Shown here one piece after another: positions 15,403 to 24,716 of a stretch of 64,000 nucleotides of DNA. The stretch is from the NCBI RefSeq assembly GCF_018449775.1, contig NZ_JAAVVB010000001.1:124001-188000 (forward strand), read 5' to 3'. Position 1 is the first letter of the stretch. Each line of letters begins with the position of its first letter. The translations under genes and the position numbers were made by a program. The DNA comes from Mucilaginibacter sp. dw_454. GTDB lineage: Bacteria; Bacteroidota; Bacteroidia; Sphingobacteriales; Sphingobacteriaceae. Below the pieces are notes generated by a model that was not told the DNA's origin, did not search any database, and saw nothing but the letters and a program-made list of their open reading frames with translations.

Positions 15403-18400
15403 ATGAATTCACTGAGTATTATACTCGGAGCCGACCGACCGGACCTTATTCGCGAAGAAACTTTGGCCAATCTGTTTTCACAGTCGGCGGTTGACTATAC
15501 GGATAAAACCGCCGTTATATTCCACGACCAATCGCTTACCTACGCCGAATTGGACCGCTGGAGCAATGCCGTTGCCGAATATCTGAACAAAAAAGGCATA
15601 GCGCGCGGCAGCAAAGTAGGGGTTTGGTGGCAGCGCGGATTAGAATTGCATGTAGCTATTTTGGGTATCGTAAAAAGCGGCGCTACCTATGTACCGGTAG
15701 ACCGGGAGATCCCTGCCGAACGTGTCGAACTGATTTTGGATGAGGTTGGCGCTAACGGGATTTTCAGCCTTCAAAAATTAAACTCGCCCTGCCCGCGATT
15801 ATTGGTGCCGCCAATGCCGCCAGAGGGTCAGCACATCAAACTATCAAAAGGCCCGCTGCCTGATGATGTTGCCTACGTATTATATACTTCGGGCAGTACA
15901 GGGAAGCCAAAGGGTATCCCCATCAGCCAGAAACAGATCTGCCATTTGGTACGGTCGGAACAATCTATCTTTAAAATCCGCGAGAGCGATAAAGTATACC
16001 AGGGCTTCTCGGTGTCGTTTGACATGTGGTGCGAGGAAACCTGGATCAGCTACTTCGCAGGCGCGACAATTTGGGTGTCAGACAATACCACGTCTAAAGC
16101 TATTGATGAGCTGGGCGACGTTATCCGCCATGAAAAGATAACCATATTGCATGCCGTGCCAAGCTTATTAGCTGTGATGGAGGATAGCCAGGAATCATTA
16201 CGATTGGTCAATGCCGGTGGCGAGGCCTGCACACCGCAGGTACTGGCTAAATGGTCGCGACCGGGCATTGATTTTTATAATAGCTATGGTCCTACAGAAA
16301 CAACGGTTACCGCAACCATCGCTGCATTAAAAAGCGGCGATAAAATTGCCATTGGCGATCCGCTACCTAATTATAACCTGGCTGTGGTTGATGACAATTT
16401 GAATTTAGTACCTGTTGGCGAAGAAGGCGAACTGGTTATCACAGGCCCCGGCGTAGCTTCTGGCTATGTAAAGCTGCCATTGTTGACTCAGCAAAAATTT
16501 GTACCCAAGCCGGCTTCGCTAAATGCTTTGCCGGGTAAAATGGTTTATAGAACCGGTGATGCCGCAGTAATTAATGCCGATGGCACGGTAGATCTGCGTG
16601 GCCGCTTTGACGACCAGATCAAACTGCGCGGTTTTCGCATTGAATTGGGCGAGATCGAAGTTCGGCTGAATGCTATAACCGGCGTTGTATCTGCTGTGGT
16701 AGCTGTGAAAAAAGATGGGAGCGGGCAAGATCAACTGGTGGGCTACGTAGTTACCGATGGTAAAGAGATAGAAGAGAACCTGTTCAGGCTAGAACTGGCT
16801 AAAACGCTGCCCTCTTACATGGTGCCCGGCACCATTGTAAAGGTTGACGAGATGCCGCGCATGCCCAGCGGAAAGATAAACCGTAAAGCGTTGCCTGTGC
16901 CGGAATCGTTTTCTGCCATTAGCTCCGCTAGCGCTATAGATTTAAATGCGCCGGCCTCTGAGCGTATTTTGGCCGTTCTGCGCGGTGTTTTCCCTAATAA
17001 GGATATTACACCGGATATGGACTTTTTCGATGACCTGGGTGGGCATTCTTTACTCGCAGCGGGCTTTGTGTCCCAATTACGCAGGGATGCTAATTTACCG
17101 GGCGCTTCTTTGAAAGATATTTATTTAAATCGCCCGTTAAGCAAACTAATTTCTGTGTGGGAAGCGCAGCCAGAGGTTAAAGCTAAACCTAAAAAGGCTT
17201 ATAATAAACCGCCGTTATTAAGATATATGGCATGCTGGTCGGCACAAACAGTGGCTTTATTGTTCATTTACGGGTTGTTTGCCTTCCAGATTTTTATTCC
17301 TTATTTGGGTTACTACTATGTAGACCAGCGGTGGGATAATGTGGCTTATTCTATCATCACTTCATTGGTTTTATTCTCTTTCATTCCACCGATATTTACG
17401 CTTTTATCTATCGGCGCCAAATGGTTGGTTATAGGCAAAATGAAAGAAGGCGATTACCCGCTTTGGGGGAGCTATTATTTCAGATGGTGGTTTGTCAAGG
17501 CCATGCAGCGCTTGTTGCCAGCCCAGTTTTTAAATGGTACGCCTTTATATCCGCTGTACCTGCGTTGGCTGGGTATGAAAATAGCGCCCGATGCACAGAT
17601 GAGCGATTTTAGGTTTGGTGCCGAAGATTTGATAACCATAGGCAGCGACGTAAGTGTAAGTTCGCAAACTAACCTGAATAACGCTATTGTAGAAAATGGG
17701 ATGCTTAAACTGCGCCGCATTCATATTGGCGATCATGCTTACATCGGAAGCAGTGCTAATATATCCGGCGACGCACATGTCCGGGCCTGGGGCGAATTGC
17801 AGGATCTTAGTTCATTATCAGCCGGTAAAATTATCCAGGAGGGCGAGGTATGGCAAGGAAGTCCGGCAGTTTTAAAGGAGACGAAACAGATTGCAGATCT
17901 TCCGCACCCAGAACCGGTATCAACCTTTACCCGCCGCAAATACAAGCTGATATTTATTTTGTGTATGATGATTTTTCCGTTCATCATCCTGGCGCCGCTG
18001 TTGCCAACCATCATCACCATTAACCGGATGGACAACAATGCGCCCGACTACAACTTTAATTACATGATCCACGTGCCAATGCTGGCTATTCTGTATTTAG
18101 CATTGTTTATGCTGGAAACCGTATTGCTAACGCGATTGTTGCAGTATGATATTAAACCGGGCAAATATTCGGTATACAGTATGTTTTATGTGCGCAAGTG
18201 GTTCTCAGATCAGCTCATGTCATTAAGCCTGATTGTAATGCATCCTATTTATGCTACCGTTTATGTAGCCGGTTATTTCAGGATGCTGGGCGCTAAGATT
18301 GGTAAGAACACGGAGATCTCGACAGCAAGCAGTGTTACGCATCCGCTGTTAGAAATAGGCGATGGTGCTTTCGTGGCCGATGCGGTGACATTAGGCGAAT

Positions 18401-19332
18401 CTGATATCCGCGCACAGCAATTGATATTGAGCATGACCACTATCGGCAATAAAAGCTTTGTGGGTAATAGTGCCTTGATACCGCAGGGCTATCATCTTAA
18501 CAGCGATATGCTAATTGGCGTACTATCAACCCCGCCCGACGAAAAACAACAACAGGAAACAACCGCGCGAGACTGGTTCGGTTCGCCGGCTATACCGTTG
18601 CCACGCAGACAGGAGAGCACACCTTTTGGCGATGAGCTGACCATCACCCCAAATATCTACCGTAGAACGGCACGCGGCTTTGTAGAGTTTATCCGCATTA
18701 TTTTGCCCGAAAGCGCCATTATTTGTTTCTCGATCTTTTTCATCGCCTACGCGCATGACCTGTTGGTTGATGACCCGCTGTGGAAGATCATTCTGCTGTT
18801 CCCGTTCTATTATCTATTTTTTATGGGGATACCTTCATTTTTAGTGCCACTGGTATTAAAGTGGGTGCTTGTGGGCCGATACAAAGCGCAGCAAAAACCC
18901 ATGTGGAGCTGGGCCGTGTGGAGAAGCGAGGCTATTACATCAACCTATGAAGCATTGGCCATTCCGTTTTTGTTAGATCAATTACAAGGCACCCCATGGT
19001 TGCCTGGTGTTTTACGCTTAATGGGTGTTAAAATTGGCAAACGCGTATGGATGAACACCACCGATATTACCGAATTTGATATGGTGACCATTTGCGACGA
19101 TGCTGCCCTGAACCTGGATTGCGGCCCGCAGACCCATTTATTTGAAGATAGAGTAATGAAAGTAGGCACCGTAAAAATTGGCGCACGCAGCACCATTGGT
19201 GCCGGTACTATCATTTTGTATGATAGTGAGCTTGGCGATGATACAAAAGTTGAATCATTATCGCTAGTGATGAAGGGTGAACGGCTATCGCCAGGGACGG
19301 ATTGGATTGGCAGCCCGGTGAAACCGGCATAG
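15403..19332 (+). CDS. Pls/PosA-type single-module NRPS with membrane C-terminal region
   Basis: 1309 residues. Adenylation domain about 25-500: A3 LYTSGSTGKPKGIPIS near 162, A5 NSYGPTETTV near 292, A7 YRTGD near 382, A8 GRFDDQIKLRGFRIELGEIE near 402, A10 PSGKINRKALP near 488. Carrier domain about 520-595 with the arm-bearing Ser in DDLGGHSLLAA (near 549). There is no condensation or thioesterase domain. The rest is about six membrane segments separating three left-handed beta-helix (hexapeptide) segments at roughly 725-820, 965-1045 and 1205-1305. This is the layout of epsilon-poly-L-lysine synthetase (Pls) and related enzymes, where the soluble C-terminal domains between membrane segments join monomers. 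The product is therefore probably a homopolymer or amino-acid-derived amide at the inner membrane; the substrate cannot be read with confidence. The adjacent transferase presumably activates it. Confidence 0.9.
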   Translation: MNSLSIILGADRPDLIREETLANLFSQSAVDYTDKTAVIFHDQSLTYAELDRWSNAVAEYLNKKGIARGSKVGVWWQRGLELHVAILGIVKSGATYVPVDREIPAERVELILDEVGANGIFSLQKLNSPCPRLLVPPMPPEGQHIKLSKGPLPDDVAYVLYTSGSTGKPKGIPISQKQICHLVRSEQSIFKIRESDKVYQGFSVSFDMWCEETWISYFAGATIWVSDNTTSKAIDELGDVIRHEKITILHAVPSLLAVMEDSQESLRLVNAGGEACTPQVLAKWSRPGIDFYNSYGPTETTVTATIAALKSGDKIAIGDPLPNYNLAVVDDNLNLVPVGEEGELVITGPGVASGYVKLPLLTQQKFVPKPASLNALPGKMVYRTGDAAVINADGTVDLRGRFDDQIKLRGFRIELGEIEVRLNAITGVVSAVVAVKKDGSGQDQLVGYVVTDGKEIEENLFRLELAKTLPSYMVPGTIVKVDEMPRMPSGKINRKALPVPESFSAISSASAIDLNAPASERILAVLRGVFPNKDITPDMDFFDDLGGHSLLAAGFVSQLRRDANLPGASLKDIYLNRPLSKLISVWEAQPEVKAKPKKAYNKPPLLRYMACWSAQTVALLFIYGLFAFQIFIPYLGYYYVDQRWDNVAYSIITSLVLFSFIPPIFTLLSIGAKWLVIGKMKEGDYPLWGSYYFRWWFVKAMQRLLPAQFLNGTPLYPLYLRWLGMKIAPDAQMSDFRFGAEDLITIGSDVSVSSQTNLNNAIVENGMLKLRRIHIGDHAYIGSSANISGDAHVRAWGELQDLSSLSAGKIIQEGEVWQGSPAVLKETKQIADLPHPEPVSTFTRRKYKLIFILCMMIFPFIILAPLLPTIITINRMDNNAPDYNFNYMIHVPMLAILYLALFMLETVLLTRLLQYDIKPGKYSVYSMFYVRKWFSDQLMSLSLIVMHPIYATVYVAGYFRMLGAKIGKNTEISTASSVTHPLLEIGDGAFVADAVTLGESDIRAQQLILSMTTIGNKSFVGNSALIPQGYHLNSDMLIGVLSTPPDEKQQQETTARDWFGSPAIPLPRRQESTPFGDELTITPNIYRRTARGFVEFIRIILPESAIICFSIFFIAYAHDLLVDDPLWKIILLFPFYYLFFMGIPSFLVPLVLKWVLVGRYKAQQKPMWSWAVWRSEAITSTYEALAIPFLLDQLQGTPWLPGVLRLMGVKIGKRVWMNTTDITEFDMVTICDDAALNLDCGPQTHLFEDRVMKVGTVKIGARSTIGAGTIILYDSELGDDTKVESLSLVMKGERLSPGTDWIGSPVKPA

Positions 19333-19334
19333 TA

Positions 19335-19525
19335 GATGTGCAAATGTGCGGATGTGCAAATATGCAAATGATTAAAATAAATTTGTCATTTCGACCAAAG
19401 GGAGAAATCTATACACAAGTTAGGTAATAAGCACGTGTATAGATTTCTCCCTCGTTCCTCGTTCGAAATGACAATCAATTAAAAATCAGCATCTGCACAT
19501 CCACGCATCTGCATATCTGCACATC
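19335..19525. repeat. Nested inverted repeats with TGCAAATG-type iterons
   Basis: The outer arms are runs of GATGTGCA/TGCAAATG units about 10 bases apart (19335-19368) and their complements, ATCTGCACATC and similar (19484-19525). Inside is a second inverted repeat: TCATTTCGACC...GAGAAATCTATACAC (19386-19416) against GTGTATAGATTTCTCCC...GTTCGAAATGA (19436-19472). It fills the whole gap between two convergent genes; the inner part belongs with the CATTGCGAG family by layout. Confidence 0.75.
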
Positions 19526-20369
19526 AGAGGTACGATATCCCTGTATAATCCAAATGCCCATACAACAGTGGTTCAAAACCCTCATCGGCCAATTCGCAGC
19601 TTACAACCATCGAGGTAAAATCAGCCTCGCCGAAAATGTTGGCGATGGCGGTATCGGCGGCGTCGCGGCCGGTAGCTATTTTAACCATGCCGTTTAGGGG
19701 CATCAGTTTAGTGGCATCAAACAAAATCCATTCGCCGTTTAAATAGGCCTCAAAACAGGCATGAAAATCTGGCGGAGTTAGTTGATAGGCATAACCGGTA
19801 AAATATCGCGCAGGAATAGTCAGTGCCCGGCATAACGCGATGCCCAAATGCGCAAAATCGCGGCATACGCCTTGTTGTTCTGTAACGGTGTCAAAAGCAG
19901 AAGTTTCAGAATTGGTCGATCCGCTTAAATATTCAACATTACGGTAGATCCAGTCGGTAAGAGCAATCACTTTGGTAAACGGATTTACAATATGCCCAAA
20001 CATGTTGTGCGCCAGTCTGTACAATTTGTCCGACTGACAATACCGGCTTGGGTACAAGTAGGGGATAATAGTATGGTCAAATTGCGCTACCGGGGTTTCG
20101 TACTCGCCTTCATAGTTAACCAGCTTATAGCAATTGTCAACCGTGGCTTTGTACGTCACTTTTATTTTTCTGAAGTCGGGCACCTCAAACCTGATCAGGC
20201 GGTTATCGCCCGCGATTGACGGCAGTTCTTCGGTTTTTACATAGGGATCAATAATAAATTCTTCGCTCAACACGGTTTGGTGCTGTGTGCGCAAAGCATT
20301 AATATTCAAAATCAACGTACTCGCCGACCTCACTTGATATTCCATTTCGGTGAATACATTGAATTTCAT
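19524..20369 (-). CDS. Transglutaminase-like cysteine peptidase family protein
   Basis: 281 residues with an N-terminal bacterial transglutaminase-associated region and a transglutaminase core. The catalytic Cys is in TEQQGVCRDFAHLGIALC (about residue 168), the His in PPDFHACFEAYL (about 205), and the Asp in GEWILFDAT. No signal peptide is visible, so it is likely cytoplasmic. It lies 12 bases downstream of the Anbu-type peptidase gene in the same direction. A transglutaminase next to Anbu is a recurrent pairing in bacteria (with alpha-E and ATP-grasp genes, which I do not see here). It may act as a protease or amide-forming enzyme on peptides; the substrate is unknown. Confidence 0.9.
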   Translation of the reverse strand: MKFNVFTEMEYQVRSASTLILNINALRTQHQTVLSEEFIIDPYVKTEELPSIAGDNRLIRFEVPDFRKIKVTYKATVDNCYKLVNYEGEYETPVAQFDHTIIPYLYPSRYCQSDKLYRLAHNMFGHIVNPFTKVIALTDWIYRNVEYLSGSTNSETSAFDTVTEQQGVCRDFAHLGIALCRALTIPARYFTGYAYQLTPPDFHACFEAYLNGEWILFDATKLMPLNGMVKIATGRDAADTAIANIFGEADFTSMVVSCELADEGFEPLLYGHLDYTGISYL

Positions 20370-20381
20370 AGGGGTGATATT

Positions 20382-21101
20382 TTATTTTAGTTTATCAAAT
20401 GCCACGTCCATCCAATCTTCAGATACGTGTTCTAATGCTGCTTTCAATTCTTCGGCCCACTGGGTCGATATACTCTCTAAATCTTTCTTTTCGTATCGCT
20501 GTTGTACAATATTAAAACTGTCTTTTTTGTAGATCGCCACATCAATAGGGAAATCCACATTGTTTGAGCTCACCCGCGTCGAGTCGAACGATAAAAAGCC
20601 AACCTTTAATGCCAGCCTCAGGCTCGAATCTTCGGTAAGCGTACGGTTCAGTATAGGCTTGCCATGGCCTGAGTTACCAATGATAATGAACGGCGCACCC
20701 TGTCCCAATTCAACCCAGTTGCCTTCGGGATAGAGTAAGAACAGCTTATGTTCGTCATCATCTTTTAACTGCCCGCCAATAATGGAGTGTAAATCAAAGT
20801 TAAAACCTGCCTTCTCTAAAGAAGCTTTATCCTCGGCAACTACTCTCTTAACCTGCTCGCCAAAGGCATTCACGGCTTTATACAATTTGTTGTATTCGGT
20901 TGTCTCCAGTAATTCGTTAAAATATACAATAGCCTTATCGCGCGTTGAGCGTAAACCGCTGGTCATGATAAAAAGCGAAAACCCGTCTTTTTGTTCTATA
21001 GAGATTTTCTTTTTTACAGTAGTATCAGTTCCTGAGGTGATACGTGTATCGGCAATAGCCAGCAGGCCCTCTTTAACCTTTATTCCGAGGCAATAAGTCA
21101 T
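20382..21101 (-). CDS. Anbu-type proteasome-like peptidase
   Basis: 239 residues, the usual size of Anbu (ancestral beta subunit) proteins. It begins MTYCLGIKVKEGLLAIADTR: removal of Met would leave the catalytic Thr at position 1, and the Asp in ADTR and Lys in VKKKI stand where Ntn-hydrolase active-site residues are expected. SLFIMTSGLRSTRDKAIVYF and GGQLKDDDEHKLFLLYPEGN follow the proteasome beta fold. Anbu particles are self-compartmentalised or ring-like assemblies of unclear substrate. It is the first gene of a two-gene unit with the transglutaminase. Another proteasome-type N-terminal nucleophile hydrolase is the only alternative I would consider. Confidence 0.88.
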   Translation of the reverse strand: MTYCLGIKVKEGLLAIADTRITSGTDTTVKKKISIEQKDGFSLFIMTSGLRSTRDKAIVYFNELLETTEYNKLYKAVNAFGEQVKRVVAEDKASLEKAGFNFDLHSIIGGQLKDDDEHKLFLLYPEGNWVELGQGAPFIIIGNSGHGKPILNRTLTEDSSLRLALKVGFLSFDSTRVSSNNVDFPIDVAIYKKDSFNIVQQRYEKKDLESISTQWAEELKAALEHVSEDWMDVAFDKLK

Positions 21102-21260
21102 TTCAGATCGTAATAATTTAAGATCGGCAAAGTAAATAAATTAATGGGTTTGCATTATAATATATCTGAAAATGTTATGCTATTATTTTGGTAGAGTATG
21201 GCTAAAATAATTTAATTTAGCCGCACACACGCCATCTGCCCTAAAGATGGCGCTAATTAA

Positions 21261-22520
21261 ATGAGGCTATTAACCACCTTCTGTATTTTATGGTTGCTAC
21301 TAACTAGTGGACAGGTGTTTGCACAGCGTGGCCGCGAAATTCCCATCGCCAAAATACATGCCGATACTGCAGCAAAAAAGCCCAGGCTAGATACAACCAT
21401 ACTTTCAAAAAAGGGTAAACCCCAAACAGATCTTTATGGCGTAATAAGCAAACTGCTTGATAAAAATGCCAAACCCGCAGACGATACGGTTACTTCAAAG
21501 CCTGTTGTATCTGTCGTTCCGGCAATAGGGTATACGTTGGTGTCGAAACTTGCGCTCGTGCTTTCAGGTAATATAGCTTTCCGTACCGGGTCTGATTCAC
21601 GGGTATCCACCATCGTAGCAAGTACATCGTACACACAAAATAAACAGTTTAGCATACCGATGCAAACCAGCATCTGGAGCCGCGATAATAGATACAATTT
21701 TATCGGCGATTTTAGGTTTTACAAATACCCCCAAAGCACGTTCGGACTGGGCAGTAGCTCCAACATGGCTAACGAGGACCCGATGGACTATAAGTTTATA
21801 CGGTTTTATGAAACCGCTTACCGACGCATCACCGGCGATTTTTACGCGGGAATAGGCTACATGTTCGATGATCATTTTGACATTACCGACAAGGGGAATT
21901 TAAACAATACGGTTTCCGACTATTCGACGTATGGCAAATCATCACGATCCATAGCGTCGGGATTTAACTTCAGTACTTTATTTGATTCGAGAGATAATGC
22001 CATCAATGCCTCGCGTGGTGCTTTTGCGTCGCTACAATATCGCGATGCGGCCAGGGCGCTGGGTAGTAGCAGTAACTGGCGATCTTTAATGGTTGATGTA
22101 CGTAAATACTTTAAATTTCCGGCAAATTCTGATAACGTTTTAGCGTTATGGAACTTTGACTGGGTGATCTTAAACGGGTCGCCGGGTTATCTGGATTTGC
22201 CCAGTGTTTCCTGGGATTCGAACTCGGCCACCGGCAGGGGATATATCCAAGGCCGCTTTCGCGGCGCGCAGATGTTTTACGGCGAGGCCGAATATCGGTT
22301 CAGGATAACCGGCAACGGGTTGATAGGCGGGGTAATGTTTGCCAATGCCGAATCTTTTTCGGCAGCGCAGGGTACTAAGCTGCAGGCCATACAACCGGGT
22401 TTTGGCCCGGGTTTACGCATAAAGCTCAATAAAGTGTCAAAAACCAACATTACGGTAGACTATGGTTTTGGCACCCAGGGATCAAGAGGTTTGTTTATTG
22501 ATGTGGGCGAAGCATTTTAA
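21261..22520 (+). CDS. Omp85/BamA-TamA superfamily outer-membrane protein (surface antigen type)
   Basis: 419 residues with signal peptide (ending SGQVFAQ). After a short linker (about 30-80) comes a beta-barrel of the bacterial surface antigen family: GFNFSTLFDSRDNAINASRG near residue 233, and at the C-terminus FGPGLRIKLNKVSKTNITVD, then a terminal Phe (IDVGEAF), the usual beta-signal. No POTRA domains are present, so this is not BamA itself but a shorter member found widely in Bacteroidota. It probably sits in the outer membrane as a barrel for export or insertion of an unknown partner. It is the first of four plus-strand genes, about 60 bases before the histidine kinase. Confidence 0.85.
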   Translation: MRLLTTFCILWLLLTSGQVFAQRGREIPIAKIHADTAAKKPRLDTTILSKKGKPQTDLYGVISKLLDKNAKPADDTVTSKPVVSVVPAIGYTLVSKLALVLSGNIAFRTGSDSRVSTIVASTSYTQNKQFSIPMQTSIWSRDNRYNFIGDFRFYKYPQSTFGLGSSSNMANEDPMDYKFIRFYETAYRRITGDFYAGIGYMFDDHFDITDKGNLNNTVSDYSTYGKSSRSIASGFNFSTLFDSRDNAINASRGAFASLQYRDAARALGSSSNWRSLMVDVRKYFKFPANSDNVLALWNFDWVILNGSPGYLDLPSVSWDSNSATGRGYIQGRFRGAQMFYGEAEYRFRITGNGLIGGVMFANAESFSAAQGTKLQAIQPGFGPGLRIKLNKVSKTNITVDYGFGTQGSRGLFIDVGEAF

Positions 22521-22578
22521 TACATGATTGAACATGTATATACATTAATGACTATATTAGCTAGGCCAAATAATTAAA

Positions 22579-23943
22579 ATGAGAGTTCATTTTTTCACCA
22601 GGATCAACTCCGATTATCGCACTGTTTTTAGCAATTACAGTACCCTGCAGAACCTAAAAACAGTTAGGATCATTAGTCTGATTTGTCTCTTGTTGAATAT
22701 TTCTTTACGGCTTATTGTCATGGCTTATGACGTTCCTATACAAAATATTAAACATTACGACGAGTTTAATAATGCCAACATCGTGGCGTCTATTGTTAAC
22801 CCAATATTTTGTGTGTTAAGCAGTTTATTGATACAGCAGTATGAACGTGGTAAAAGCAAATTGGTGTTAAGTCAGATGTTTGTTTTGCTGTTTGCCTTGT
22901 TTGTCATTTTCTCGGGTATGCGGGCTACTTTTTTTGCTATGCACAACCCGCGTAACACCCTGTTAATGTATTTAATAGGAGTAGTTACGGCCGGTTTTTT
23001 CTTCACCTTCGAGTTTTATGAAACTATTTTACTGACTATAGCGGCAGCTATTTGTTTTAATTGTCTATTGCCTTATTACCAGGTGGGTACCGGCGAAATT
23101 TTGATGAATAACCTTGGCTCATTAATAGTACTGGTTGTATTTTATTGCATTTCCAGATTCTCTTTCTCTTACCGGGCCGATAATTATCTCAAATTAAAAG
23201 CCATCGAAGAAAAAAACCAGGAGATAGAAACCGCCAGCCGGCTAAAAAATGAAATACTGGGTATAGTGGCGCATGACCTGCGCAACCCTTTAACTGCCAT
23301 CCGGGTGCTGGCCAGTATGATGGAGGACGACCGTTCTATCAACGCTGATAATCAGGAAAATGTGCAAATGATCAAAGCGTCATGCGATAAGGCCACTGCG
23401 ATAATTAATGACCTGATCGAGACCGCTCATAATGATAAAAATAGCTCGTTCGATATTGAAGAGGTTGAGCTTAATCAGTACCTGCTACGCATTGTCGACG
23501 AGTGGGCCAAGAACAAAACCGGCCATACCAATATTCTATATTACGGTACCAGCAAGCCCATCTACACGCATATTAACTTAGAGAAGATGCAGCGCGTAAT
23601 GGATAACCTGATCAGCAACGCGGTAAAGTTCTCTGGCGATAGCGACCATGTGGAAATAAGGCTGCGGGTGAATGATGAGGGACATATATTTATCGATATT
23701 AAGGACTTTGGGATGGGTATCCCTGAAAGATTACTCCCTTATATATTTGACCGATTCTCGAGGGCCAGCCGCCAGGGCGTTCGTGGTGAAGAGTCGGTAG
23801 GATTGGGCCTGAGCATTGTTAAACAAATTGTTGAGAAACATGGAGGTAGTATTGAAGTTGTAAGTACCGAGAAAGAAGGCACTACCTTTACTATACATAT
23901 GACTGCCGTCCGGCACAATAACAGTACCGAAACATCACTCTGA
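22579..23943 (+). CDS. Membrane sensor histidine kinase
   Basis: 454 residues. About six hydrophobic segments at roughly 30-205 form the input region; no periplasmic domain of size is seen. The HisKA motif is EILGIVAHDLRNPLTAIRVL (phospho-acceptor His near 234), followed by the HATPase_c domain with N-box DNLISNAVKF (about 340), DFGMGIPERL and GLGLSIVKQIVEKHGG. No response regulator is encoded next to it, so its partner must lie elsewhere. The gene ends one base before the globin start, which suggests translational coupling and a role in sensing gas or redox state; that link is inference. Confidence 0.93.
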   Translation: MRVHFFTRINSDYRTVFSNYSTLQNLKTVRIISLICLLLNISLRLIVMAYDVPIQNIKHYDEFNNANIVASIVNPIFCVLSSLLIQQYERGKSKLVLSQMFVLLFALFVIFSGMRATFFAMHNPRNTLLMYLIGVVTAGFFFTFEFYETILLTIAAAICFNCLLPYYQVGTGEILMNNLGSLIVLVVFYCISRFSFSYRADNYLKLKAIEEKNQEIETASRLKNEILGIVAHDLRNPLTAIRVLASMMEDDRSINADNQENVQMIKASCDKATAIINDLIETAHNDKNSSFDIEEVELNQYLLRIVDEWAKNKTGHTNILYYGTSKPIYTHINLEKMQRVMDNLISNAVKFSGDSDHVEIRLRVNDEGHIFIDIKDFGMGIPERLLPYIFDRFSRASRQGVRGEESVGLGLSIVKQIVEKHGGSIEVVSTEKEGTTFTIHMTAVRHNNSTETSL

Positions 23944-23944
23944 T

Positions 23945-24331
23945 ATGCCGGCAGAAATACTGACATTAGACGATATTAAATTGTTGGTGGATACCTTTTA
24001 CGGCCGCATTCAAAATAATGATCTGTTGGCCCCAATATTTAACCAACGCATAGAAAACAACTGGCCGCAGCATCTGGAAAAGATGTATCGGTTTTGGCAA
24101 ACTGTTTTGCTGGACGAATATACTTACCTGGGCAGTCCTTTTCCGCCACATGCGAAACTGCCGGTAGAACACAAGCATTTTGAAACCTGGCTGGCGTTAT
24201 TTAACCAAACCGTCGACGAACTTTTTACCGGCCTCAAAGCCGAAGAAGCCAAATGGCGCGCCGCAAAAATGGCCCAAATGTTTGAAGCCAAGATCGCCCA
24301 TGTCCGTAATAATCCACTTAATATTTTATAA
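23945..24331 (+). CDS. Group III truncated hemoglobin
   Basis: 128 residues, the typical size of 2/2 globins. DIKLLVDTFYGRIQNNDLLA is helix A/B with the B10 Tyr region, MYRFWQTVLL and HKHFETWLALFNQTV (proximal His in this stretch, near residue 77) follow the group III pattern used in Bacteroidota. It would bind heme and O2, NO or peroxide. It starts one base after the kinase stop and ends two bases before the UBP zinc-finger gene, so the three form one transcription unit. Peroxidase or NO-related roles are possible, none shown here. Confidence 0.92.
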   Translation: MPAEILTLDDIKLLVDTFYGRIQNNDLLAPIFNQRIENNWPQHLEKMYRFWQTVLLDEYTYLGSPFPPHAKLPVEHKHFETWLALFNQTVDELFTGLKAEEAKWRAAKMAQMFEAKIAHVRNNPLNIL

Positions 24332-24333
24332 AT

Positions 24334-24600
24334 ATGGCAGACACCTGTAAGCACATAGATAAACTAACCGAGCTTAAACAAGCAAAGGAATATGTTTGCG
24401 AAGAATGCATAAAACATGGCGGGCAGTGGGTGCATCTGCGTACCTGCCAAACCTGCGGCGTAACGCTATGCTGCGACAGCTCACCCAATACGCATATGAC
24501 CAAGCATTTCCATGCCACAGATCACCCGGTGATCATATCTGCCGAACCCGGCGAGCAATGGATCTGGTGCTTTAAGGATGAGGTGTTTGCGGGATATTAA
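24334..24600 (+). CDS. UBP-type zinc finger protein
   Basis: 88 residues that consist of a single ZnF-UBP domain: CKHIDKL at the start, then CEECIKHGGQWVHLRTCQTC with further Cys in GVTLCCD, His in NTHMTKHFHATDHPVII, and a closing GEQWIWCFKDEVFAGY. All Cys/His ligands of the fold seem to be present. In eukaryotes this domain reads the free C-terminal Gly-Gly of ubiquitin; bacterial stand-alone versions are common but their ligand is unknown. It is the last gene of the kinase-globin unit (two bases between). A palindromic repeat follows at 24612. Confidence 0.9.
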   Translation: MADTCKHIDKLTELKQAKEYVCEECIKHGGQWVHLRTCQTCGVTLCCDSSPNTHMTKHFHATDHPVIISAEPGEQWIWCFKDEVFAGY

Positions 24601-24611
24601 GAAATTCTAAA

Positions 24612-24705
24612 CGCCGCGTCATTGCGAGCGTAGCGTGGCAATCTCCGGATAAATCGCTTAACCGGAGATCGTCACACTCGTTCCTCGTTCACGATGACGT
24701 GGCGG
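24612..24705. repeat. Palindromic dispersed repeat (CATTGCGAG family)
   Basis: Arms 24612-24648 and 24662-24705: CGCCGCGTCATTGCGAGCG against the complement of GTTCACGATGACGTGGCGG, with CCGGATAAATCG...ACCGG in the centre. It occupies most of the gap between two convergent genes and may serve as a bidirectional transcription stop. Confidence 0.8.
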
Positions 24706-24716
24706 AAAGTAAGTTG

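Noticed and set aside
18978..19367. 129-codon minus frame MHICTSAHLHIY...
   Set aside because: Antisense to the NRPS end and the iteron repeat; periodic peptide from the repeat.
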